This document shows, piece after piece, positions 25,666 to 36,900 of a DNA stretch of 64,000 bases. Position numbers and translations under genes: made by a program. The DNA comes from Haemonchus contortus (Eukaryota > Nematoda > Chromadorea > Rhabditida > Trichostrongylidae): positions 30,995,496 through 31,059,495 of the forward strand of contig LS997566.1 in NCBI GenBank assembly GCA_000469685.2, in the 5' to 3' direction. The notes beneath the pieces are model-generated. The model did no database searches and was not told the DNA's origin. It saw nothing but the letters and a program-made list of their open reading frames with translations. Position 1 is the stretch's first letter; each line of letters opens with the position of its first letter.

Positions 25666-26926
25666 TTAGGTTGTTCGGAAAGGAATGCGCGTTTGAGTTT
25701 AAAAAATTTTTTATTATAAAAGCAAAACTAAACAAGATCAATTCAAAAGATATTTTCCTTCACTATTGATGACTTGTTGTCTACGTTTACACAAAGAATG
25801 GATTCTTCTTCAGAAGAACTCGGCCGGCTGCAACTCAAAGTAGTTGGACACCCTGAGTTGGACTTTTTCGCGGTTTTTGAATTTTCACCCGGCCAAGGAG
25901 TGCTGCATTGGCCGGAACAGATGGTCATCGGATGGAGTCAGATCTGGGCTGTAAGGCGGATGAGGCAGGAACTCTCTACCCCTATTTCTCAATTTTTTTC
26001 CAAGGTGGTTTTCGCAACATGTTGACGAGCGTTGTCGAGGGGGAATTTTGTCGACGTCGTTTCGACACCTCAACGACGCAGGGCTTGATCCACGCGGTTC
26101 AACTGATCTTCGTAAATGTCCGACGTAACCGTTCGACCCGAATTCAGGACTTCAAACTACACTCAATCTTTGCTGTTCCTCCAAACACAGGGCATCACCT
26201 TTCTGCCGTGTGTATCCGGTTTAGTAGTGGGTTTTGGAGTGTCATCGGCGTCTAACCACTGTCCTTTTCGTGTTGTGTTGTCGAAGCAAATCCACTTCCC
26301 GTCTGATGTAATAATAAAGTTGAAAAAATCGCTGTTCTTGGAGCGATGGAGAAGAATTTCGGCCATCGCCACTTGTGTTGCCTGGTTTGGGTCGCCCAGC
26401 TGGTGCGGTACCCATTTTCCGCACCTGTTCTTCTTGCCGATTGCCAGCAAATGCTCATGGATGATAGAGTTTGAGCAGCCAACATGTGTTGCCAGTTCTC
26501 GGGTGGTTCGGTGTGGATCCAATTTAACGACGGTCTTCAACACTTGGTTATCGACGACTTGAGGCCGACTTCCATGTTCTTCATCCTCCAAGCTTTCATT
26601 ACCGTTTTGGAAACGCTGGCACCATCGTCGACACTGGCTTTCTAACAGGGCTTCTTCGCCTTATACTTCAGATGTGGCACGATGAGATTCAGCAGCCGCT
26701 TTTTCTTGCTTTAACTTGTACCACATGCAAGCCCGCAAAAGAAGTTTTTGGTCAAGCCTTCCAAACTTTTTTCCTAGAAAAAAACAAAGTAGACATAGCC
26801 AAAAATATATCAAAAGATGTGCAATGAAAATCTCTTCTAACAGACGAAACCGTTTTACAAAATCCTTCATAGTAGGGGAGAAATGAATGGACAAAGTTAG
26901 CGCGCATTCCTTTCCGAACAACCTAA
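25666..26926 (-). mobile_element. Mariner element A, inactive, transposase on minus strand
   Basis: Inverted ends ttaggttgttcggaaaggaa (left) and ttcctttccgaacaacctaa (right) flanked by TA target duplications; 1261 bp, the usual mariner length. The minus-strand transposase is broken by frameshifts and stops. The HTH part is LLRACMWYKLKQEKAAAESH plus the conserved FQNGNESLEDEEHGSRPQ. All three catalytic aspartates can be seen: ITSDGKW (26301-26303), LDNARQHVA (26034-26036) and SPDLTPSDDHLF (25927-25929), so it derives from a DD34D mariner. It cannot make a full transposase. Confidence 0.9.
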
Positions 26927-27987
26927 TAGCTTTTTCATGAATAATAAAGGTCTCGGATTTACTATAGGCTCATCTGCGCGAAACTGTTGGTTTCTGACCA
27001 GAGTGACCCTACTTCCTTCCTTCTTTTTATTATAAAATCTTCAGTTTTTGATTGCTCAGTTGTCTGTCAACTAGATGTTTGCCTATTGGTACAGAGAATT
27101 TCACAATGACTCTTCTAAGGAATCGAAAATCGAACAAATGCCATTTACGTACATAGCTGCGGCTATCAGCGAACTATGGAAAGAGCTGTGGTCTAGGTTT
27201 CAGATTGCACGCCTTAGTTCTTGTTTCTCTTGCTTTGTTAGCCACAGTTTTAAAAAATAGATGTGTGCTTTTTTTAATTAAGTTCCAAATAAAGGTTTAA
27301 TTGTACATGCAAACGCTACCTCTATTACTTCGGAAGTTGGCCTTCGTTTCTAAACAAATATTGCTGTTCTGATCCTAGCAGATTTTTTCACGCATAAATG
27401 GATGAATACCTCTCTTGCAATGATGACGTATTCACTCGATCCTGTCCAGATGTCATTTCCTGATTTATTGGGTTTGATACCCCCGATTACTTTTTGCAAT
27501 GATGCCGGCTATCCCATCTTGGCCGCCTGAGGCCGCCTCATTTGCTTATTGAAAAAACCATATTGACATGGAATATTTCTTTCATGAACGTTATGACATC
27601 GTCAAAAATATCTGAAGGGGAAATATGGAGGATAAATGTCTGTTTTTTGACGCTCAGATGGAATAATGCACAATCCATTTTTAACCTTTTGAGAAAGTTC
27701 TGTTATTATATGTAAGTTCAATAACGATTCACGGTATCAACAAGTGCTATTGTACCGACAAAAAATCTGCGGTTGTTTTTTTTTTTTTGCTCTTGTGAAT
27801 AGATTATTGAGTTAGTTCAGAGTGATAAGCGTAGATGGGTACGCTGTCGCACATATGTAAAATTCCTGAGAATGAAGTCAATGAATAGTTGATGGTATAG
27901 CTATAAATTTTATTATATTCCTTATTATATTCCATATTTTCCTTCATTTCAGGATGTCCATTTCTTCTTAACCATTGCCCATTTCAG
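26927..27987. other. Upstream of the first visible galectin exon
   Basis: The N-terminal exon(s) and start codon of the galectin must lie here or farther upstream. I did not find a short phase-0 exon that I would defend. Confidence 0.4.
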
Positions 27988-30900
27988 GATTTACCATTTG
28001 TGTCGGCGATTGTTGGAGGTCTTTTCCCTGGTCGAGCAATTGTGGTCAGTGGGTTAGTATTACAACCATTTGCAAGTGATGCACGAAGGTGAGTGATAGC
28101 TCTTTTTGCAGAACATTTCTTTATTTTACGTTCTATCATCCGTTCTACTGCTTCAGCTTCGCTTACTTTTTTTATTTTCTTTTTTCGAATATTACATGGA
28201 ATCATCAGAAAAGTATGATAAATCTATAGATAGATGAGAACTGGGTCCTGATTTCAAAGGGGCCCAACTTATCTAGAACAGATCATTTAGGCGGATTCCA
28301 CCGCGTATGACGCGCAAAGTGTGTGTGTTGGTTTGTCGATGGGTGTATTTGTGTGTGTTGTGTATGTATGTATATATGTGATGTGTGTGTGATTGACCGG
28401 AAATTCATGATTCACGTTTCCGTGGGTTTAGAACGTTCAAATTTGGTAGGAGTACAGACGGCAGGATGGAAACACTAATGGTACGTGACATTACTGGACT
28501 CCGCCCACAAGGGGCAGGGCTTGCGCGAAATAGCTGTTTGACCTTAGGTTCATTACTCCTGTTACAATGGACCTGAAGTGTTCAAAGGAAGTCTAAGAGG
28601 CATAATTTCTCAATTAACTCCTCAAATATATTTTACTTAAATGACAGCGGATTTGAAGAAGCGATTACTTGGAGTAGGTCGCGCTTAGAATAAGTTTCAA
28701 GTAGATATCTGGAAACCTGTCTAACCCACAAAAACAAACTCGAACCAATTTTCTTCCTTAAGGTTGTACTCTACAGGGTAGGCCAAAATTATGATGACAG
28801 TGCACGCTGACGCTCATACCTAATTTTTTCTGAGCTTACAACATTTCATTCGATTTCTTTCTTTTCACAAGGTAGATGACACTATTCCCTTCTAAGTGAT
28901 ACTAAACTTTTGGTAGATTTTAAAAGTAATGCAACGGCCACAATCCCGTGAGTCAATCATTGCTTTGCGCTTATAAGCGCTTTTGGCACGGTACATCTAC
29001 AGACTAGATGTAACAAAACAGATGGTACATTCAACAATAAGGCACTTCCGTAAGTTGAAAACAATTGTAGACAGGAGGGGTAAACTAAGAGGCCTGCGGT
29101 TATATTTAGGGGGAGTGTGAAGAAGCAGGGCGAAGGTGTGCGTAGCAGCGAAGTTCACTCTGAACCCAAAATGGCTGAATGAAAGTATACCTCATGAAGT
29201 TTTCTGGGCAAAATCGTAAAGCCTCATCTGCATAACAAGGCCCTTATACGATCAGACAGCGATTTCCCCATTGAGCAGGTTGAAGAGAAGAGAAAGGTTG
29301 GCTCACAAAAGCTGCCCTGCCATATTCGAAAAAATCGTCGAACGGAATTCCTGTTAACCGACAGTAAGGTATTCACGGATGAAAAAGTGCTCAATAAATA
29401 GGGCGACAAGATCTATTAGGTTGAGTAAAAAGTTTTGATCGACTCTTCTAGATTTTTTCGTAGGACCGCTCGGAAGGACTTCGTAATAGGTTATTGTAGA
29501 CTGATTCCTAACCTGTATTTTTAGGGGGGATATATAAGCATCCCCTTGTAAGTGCTTCTCAAAAATGACTTCAACCTTCAACTGCCGTCCTGAGCTGTCT
29601 GATAGCTACCGTCTATCACGAATTACTGTAAGGGCATAATCCACCGACGGCTGTCGCAAATATCTGTGGTGCATCCAGAAGGATCATCGTATTTCAGTCC
29701 ACGGGTGCCTCATGACGAAACACCTCCAAGACTAGCACAGAAGTGGACTATGTCCGAGGAAGGTCTTACTGTGTCGTCGGTGGACATTCTCAGGGAATGC
29801 TCTACATTGGATAACTCACAGAGGGCTCCACCGTGACCGCCGGGATTTGCGCTTCTCAGCTACAGCGTTTGGCCGACGTTGTTCGAAGGAAGCGTCCGCA
29901 GCGTGAAAATGTTTGTCTTTTTCACGACAGCGCACAACCGCGTGTTGCGAAATTATTTTGTCAGTAAATTGCCCAACTTGGATGGGCAGAGCTAACCCAT
30001 TCTACTTATTCGCGAGGTCTCGCTCCGTCTGATTACCATTTGTTTCTTGCTCTGAAACATCACCTCCGCGATAGAAATTTTGATGACTGCCCGGAGCTCA
30101 AAGATGAGATCTCCAGCTTTTTCGAACCGCGGCCGCCACCCTTCTAGGCTTCAGGAGTCAAGAAACTGCCGGTTCGTTAGACGTATGTTCAGGACAACGA
30201 TGGAGACTATATTACTAATTGAGATCCTCTTTCAATGGGAATAAGACTTTTTAAAGTGAAAATAGAAAAGCCGATCAAAACTTTTTACTCAACCTTATAT
30301 AAGAAGCTGAAAGAAATGGAAGTGATATAGCGCGAAGCTCACTGACTTTCTGCGATGGCCTTTGCGAGCATCACCGCCAAGGCCAAATACCCGAACATTT
30401 TTGTAATTTAAGGAGTGAAAGTTTGGAGGCCTGTTCGATTTCGTCAAGCGCAACAGGACACGCGCGATTCAAACTGGACATATTGTCAAGATAAAGCTCC
30501 TGACCGCGGACCAGAAATTGTCTAGAAATTTCGTGAAATGAGTTTCCTGACTCCATAACCTTCGATAAGTGACCACTTAGGAGCCCTGACCAAAATCTCA
30601 TGGATGTCTCAGTGTGGTCACAAAAGCATGCGTTAGCTCACACAAGAACTGAAATAATCTCGAAAATGCCGGGATCAAAATGCCTTGCAAAAAGCCGGGA
30701 TCAACTCGATGACCATAGCCGCGGGCCACCGTCGCCGCCGTCCATCGTCGTCTCTGTAGTTAGGTGAAAACAGAAAGTAACAAATCTCGGTTTCATTGTA
30801 CTGTTTTAATAAAAAATCAGTGATAAACACTTTTCTGAAATTGGTTTGCTTCAATAGCTTACTATTAGTTTTCGGGCATGTGATGTCTATGTAGTCATAA

Positions 30901-33900
30901 TTTTGGCCCACCCTATATACTGTGAATTATGTTATAAGATAGGCCAATTTCCCCCTTCGCGTGAATTTATGGGCTGTGAACCGCCCCGAGGTTGGTCCCG
31001 ACTGCATTTTTGTACTTGGTTACTATTTCCTTCAATTTAACAACAACAAGGGTGCTGTGTTATTACGACATGGTTTTCTAAGTATAAATGTTTAAGATTC
31101 TACATTGATTTATGTTGCGGTTTGCTTATACAAGGAGATCATATGGACAACAAGGCGCTCCACTTCAATCCCCGTTTCGATGCAGGTGGCGGTTGGTGAG
31201 TGTAGAATAACCAATAAATCACATTACTTATTTGTCGAGTGTGGCTAATGGCAAGGTGTTGGAGATGCTGCCGCTTAACGCATCCGCTTCAGGTTTTCTG
31301 GTCAGCCGGATCGCCAACTGGTTATCAACACATATATAAATAATCAATGGGGACCAGAAGAACGATTCACAAACCCTTTTGAGCCAGGAAAGCCATTTCA
31401 AATACGGATACTTGTACTAGAAAACTATTTTAAGGCAAGTTTTACTGAGGATGGAAAGTCTTCAGGACATCAAAACAGAAAAATTTTAGATCGCCGTCAA
31501 TGGAAAACATATTTGTGATTTTCCTCATCGAGTTCCTGTTAGTGAGGTGAAGACGATATATGTGGGCGGAAATATTCGTGTGGACTTTATCGAATTCCAA
31601 CCTCCGGTGAGTATTAGAATAAGCTGTAGCCGAACGAACAGCTCTGGCCAGCTAAAGAAGTTATTCCAAGTCGAAAATGGGCGGCGATGTTAAGGGCTGG
31701 AAAAACTTTTTATGTTGATTCAAAAGCATTACACAACCATTTTTATGGTGGTCAAGATCAACCAACGAAGCAAAATGTGTGGAATGATGAAATAACATCA
31801 TTCAAAGAGTCTGTCCTGGTTAGAGTCGAAGCCGCAGTTGTTGAGAAACATCGGGTCTTCTAACATTGAACGCCCTTCAACCATGTGAGAGCAGAAGTCG
31901 GTTGGTAGTTTTCGCTCTGCTATACGAGATGCTGTTTGTGACCATCGCGATATTAGTAGCGTAAGTGAAGGCGAAGAGGGCAATCCACTGTGGGAGACCG
32001 ACGGTAAAGAAGAAGCGATCCACTGTGGGAATTTGACGGTGAAGAAGAAGCATCAAGCACATCTAGAGGATCGCTCATGCTTTAGGAAATTGGCAGTAAT
32101 GTATTAGGTCGTGAAGAAAGTTCTTGCGTTTTTGCGCCTCAAAATTTAAATGTACATATCTCGGCTTAAACAAAAGTTCATCAATCGAAATAACAACCAT
32201 TACTATCGACACACTTTTGCTAACGAGGAATAAATTAGCTTATCCCATTCGCATAAAAGTCCGGAGATCTAGAGGCGATGAAATCGTCGAATGCCGCGGC
32301 AGCATCATATTGGGTTTTGAAGCATTTCTCCTTGAGAAAGCCATCGAGATGTTTAAGGAAATGGTGTTCTGTGAGGGCAAGGTCTGGGGAATATGGTGGA
32401 TGCGGGAGAGTTTCATAGCTTAGCTCCATCAATTTTTTCAGGTTAAGTTGTGCGACGTGGGGCTGAGCGTTGTCGTAGAGTAGAATTGGCCCCTTAATAT
32501 TCACCGGTGCCGGGCTCATGAGCTTGAGTTTTCGATGCCTTTCGTCAATTTCTTGACAATACTTCTCGGCTGATCCGGATCCGTGGAGTTGTGGTGGATC
32601 AGCTCGGCTGCAGACCACCAAACCAGCACCATGACCTTCTTTCCATGCTGCTTCGGCTTGGGAAAATGTTGTGGGGCTTGATCCTCGTCCAGCCACTGGC
32701 CTGTTCGTCACAGTTGTTGCACAGAATCCACTTCTCATCACACGTCACAATACGGTCTAAAAATGGATCGTTCCTGTTGCGCAGAAGCAAGGCGGAGGCG
32801 AGCTCGAAGCGAAGGTCCCTCTGGTGCTGGGTCAACTCATGCGGCACCCACATATCAAGCTTCTTCGACTTCCGGATCCCTGAATGTGGGTGCCAACCGA
32901 CCTGCTAGAAACATTCAATCTCGAGCCGATATCCCTCAGCATTGTACGTGGATTCTCTTCCACTAACGCCCTCAATTGTTCGTTGTTAACGGCCGATGGC
33001 CGCCCACTACGCTCATCATCTCCCAAGCTCTCATCGCCGGTACGGAATTTTTCAAACCACCACTGTGCTGTATGTTTTTTCGTCGTACCTAGACTAAGGG
33101 CATCGTTGATATCCCGGGCCGTTTCCGTCGCTCTCCTGCCCAATTTGAATTTTGAAAGAAAAATCGTGCGGATCTGTCGTTTGTCCATGCTGATTTCGAC
33201 CCTCTAAAAAACCCAGGAATCACTTCAGGGCAAAACCGGTTGGATATTTGGATAGAGCAAGAAATCAGAATGGTATAAAACTTGCAAAAAATTTAATAGC
33301 AAATAGCACCGCGGCGAGCATTTGAAAATTGGGCGTCAAAAAACGCAACAACTTTCTTCACGACCTAATATTAGCAGGTACAGGCTTTGGAGAGCTCATC
33401 CCTAAAACGGCATAACCATAAACCAACGGTAAAGCCACAACGCACAACGGGTCGGGCGCAAAAGGACGTCTTTCGCTGTTGTGCACGAAAGTCTACTCCC
33501 GTTTCATTCGGTGCGATAATCATCTTTCGATACTCGGAACTTATAGCAATCTTGAAATAAGCGAGATTTGCGAGTGTCGTCTGACAGCTCAACGAACTTT
33601 TGCGGAACCCTCATACTATGGTTGAGTCGTCGAATTCGTTTATGATAAGGGACAAGAGCTGCTTTCATCCTCCTTCTTACAAGAAAAGGATACTTGGTCG
33701 CAGTGGCCAATCAAGATAGGATACATATCGCTGTAGGAGTTCTCGAATGATGTGAGATCAGCGTTACAAATCTGCAAAACGAATTTGGGAACAAAATTGC
33801 AGAGTCGCGTACCCACTGGGTTGTTCTACTGTGTTGCGGCTCAGCAAATAGGAGTTGCAAACAATCGCCTGAATGGGCTCCACGACGTCTGGGAGGGAAG

Positions 33901-36900
33901 TGTTACATGACTCATCGGATCAAAACGGTCTTCAGCATATTACCAGCAAAATGTTCTGCCTGAAGGTGTTGTTATCGTATTGTTAGAGGAACTCGGATTT
34001 GCGATATAACAACTACATAAGCCTCGAGGTATGAAGCTGCCTCCAACTTTGTGTTTTTGCCCACGAGCCGCAGTTTTTATGGTGCAGCCGTAGGAGTCCA
34101 TAGCTTCCCCGCGGTCGACAGCTAAAAAACCACACTCCCTTGTGCATGAGAAACAAGTTCTGATCCATCACGACCGAATTTCTACTACGGGAGTTAGGGG
34201 GGAGTGGAAGTGAACATGAGCCTTCAAATAAGACTATTTTCAACAGATAATGCTGTCTTACGTGATTATGACTAATAAGTGCAAAAAGAGCAAGCAAGCT
34301 TTCGGTGGACAGAGTCTCGACCCGTGGTGGTATCGTGTCCCATTACGTTTACCTTGGTGAAAGCTTGTCGTGAAATAATCGATTATCATATGGGTACCCA
34401 AATTTTTGTCAAAGGTAGATAGAGCTGCCTAAAATTTCGTAAAACCATCCTGAGTGGTCGGGGCACCTCTGCGCGGTCAGTGGTAGTAAGAGAAACATCA
34501 CTCAACAACACCTACACCTTGTGTCATCATTTTCTGGGTTCCCCAAATGCTAGGGAAGGTCTAGAAGTAACGGAGGGAAAATGAAACGCAGAAACGATTG
34601 CAAGCGTTCAGGACACGTTTTATGGAAAGTCAAAATAAGCACATGCATCAAAGACCTAAACTTTTATTTCACGGCTACTTGTCCACCCCCATACCAACTG
34701 CGCCATCTTTGCACAAATCATCGGGCTGCGCGGATCGTTTATATGTCCAACACAGTGGTGCAGAGGGGCAGTCAAACAGCTTTATTCTTAGTATTAAAAA
34801 AACAGAAACAGTTTTTTAGTCACATACTGCCAAGTTTTAGAAACATCAGTTGAGATTTCAATCCGAGCATTAAGCATTAATATTCACCTAATAAGGCTTA
34901 TCGAACATTTGTTTTCTAATATGACTCCAGAATGCTTTGCCGTACAAGTTTGTTATGATGGAACCATTTATTTGTTCAACGTTTTAAACAAATAGTCGTC
35001 TTCAATACCTGAAAGCAGTTCGGAGCTCCTTATCTGTGGCTTACCCAAGCGCTTAAAAGGCACTATTCACAAAAAAGTTAGGGTACCCTTTTTTGACGGG
35101 AATTGATAGAACTACTCTAGAATAAAGCGATAACAACGAAAAAAGCGCAAAAAACGATGAACAAAAAGAATTACAAAGGGTCAAAAAAAGAGCTGGAAAG
35201 GGGGGTTGGACGAATTTCACATTGAAAAAACTGCGGTTAGGGAGTGTTCGAGCGAGAATGCATGAAGGCGACGCAATGTCTGCAATACAGACAACACATC
35301 GAAATTAACGGAGTTTCTGAAATAAAAAAACATTTGCATGCAATAATCTACACAAAATATGTTAAAATCTTCAACAAACTTACGAGAATAGTTAAAGAAT
35401 GCTACCGTAAAAAATTAATAACAAAAAAAAACAAACGATACGCGAATAATAGAAATAACAGCCGAATACTAGCTCCTGTACGAGGCGGTCGACCAGCTGA
35501 TCATTCCTGGCAATTTGCCAATCTGCGTATCGATTTTTCACCAACTTCGCTCCAGTGCGAATGTGGTGAAGGACAACTTGAACTCGTAGTCAGCCTAGCG
35601 AGGGGCGGAGGCCTCCCGTCCCCCACTGTTCCTGCCCTTATCGTGCCCTATCCAGCCGTTTTCCGACCTAATTCCTGCACAAATGTTATCAGAGGGGGCT
35701 TCGAATTCAAACCATGTGCAAATCTCCGAAACCATTTATTCGTGAACAGTGCCTTTAAACGTGCTATCTCAGGTGCAACAGCTTCCAGAACTTGAACACC
35801 AAAAGATCTCAACCGAGAAATCAACCTTCTGAGGTTCCACCAACGCTGCCGTCCCACTCAACTTCGTGAACAACAAGGGACCAATGAGACACCATTGACC
35901 GTTTTGGATAAGGGCTACGCGGTGTTCTCGAAGCCATCATTAAGGAATAAATGGCAGAAATTGGCCTATTATGGCAATGCACTCATTTTGGTTGTTCAGC
36001 TCGAGATTTCTCGTGCGGATGTACAACGCTTCCAAGTTCTTTCTAGCACCGATCTCATTCTCGTAGGCGAGGATTCGGCGTTTATAATCAAAATCTTTGC
36101 CTTGAATTATTTTTAGTCGATGCTTCCCAAGTGATGTGAAAAGGCTTCCACGCCTTTCACCTGCTAGATGTTCTTTGACACCTATGCTTAACATTTTTTG
36201 ACGTCAAGCGTCATTTTATCCGCAATAGACTTTATGATCGGGCATGTTGTACGAATGACCGCGTTGTTTTGTCCATTTGGAAAAGACGGGGATTGCATAC
36301 CGCGAGGAACAGTTGACCAACTTCAGTGTTCAGCCTGTGACGAAATATATATTGGTGAGACGGGAAAATGTTAGGCATAGGTGTGCACAGAACACCTAGC
36401 AGGTAAAAGGCGTGCAAACCTCTTCATACCACTTGGGAAGCATCGACTAGAAGTACATCACGGCAATAATTTTCATAACAAATGCAAAATCCACGCCTAC
36501 GAGAATGAGATCGGTACTAGAAAGAACTTGGATCTACATCCGCGCGAGAAATCTCGAGCTGAACAACTGAAATAAGTGCATTGCCATAATAGGCCAATTT
36601 CTGCCATCCATTCCTTTATGTGGGCTTTGAGAACACCGCGTAACTCTTATCCAAGACGGTCAATGGTGTCTTATCGGTCCCTTGTTGTTCACATAATTGA
36701 GTGGGACGGCAACGTTGGTGGAACCGCAGTAGGTTGAATTTTTGGTTGGAGTTCTTTGGTGTCCAAGTTTCTGCTAGCTGTTGCAACTGGGCTAACGCGT
36801 TTGGGCGCTTGGTCGGGTAAGCCAACTTGAAGACGACTATTTGTTTGAAACGTCTGTGAAATATACGGTTCCATCATAACATACCTGTAGGGCAAAGCAT

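Noticed and set aside
26116..26562. 148-codon + strand ORF
   Set aside because: Antisense to the mariner A transposase; the minus strand carries the conserved motifs.
31607..31651. Alternative galectin exon after a 45-bp intron ending at ggccag
   Set aside because: It would add only a short unrelated tail before a stop, while the exon at 40464 continues the galectin fold in phase. Kept only as a possible isoform to test.
32591..33207. Long + strand open frames over mariner C
   Set aside because: They are antisense to the recognisable transposase on the minus strand.
35244..35795. 183-codon + strand ORF
   Set aside because: Its first half is A-rich (K/N-rich) low-complexity sequence and its second half is a dispersed repeat copy; there is no splice context.
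36232..36417. Minus-strand open frame of 61 codons
   Set aside because: It is the shadow of the GIY-YIG fragment, which is read on the + strand with a recognisable EIYIGETG core.
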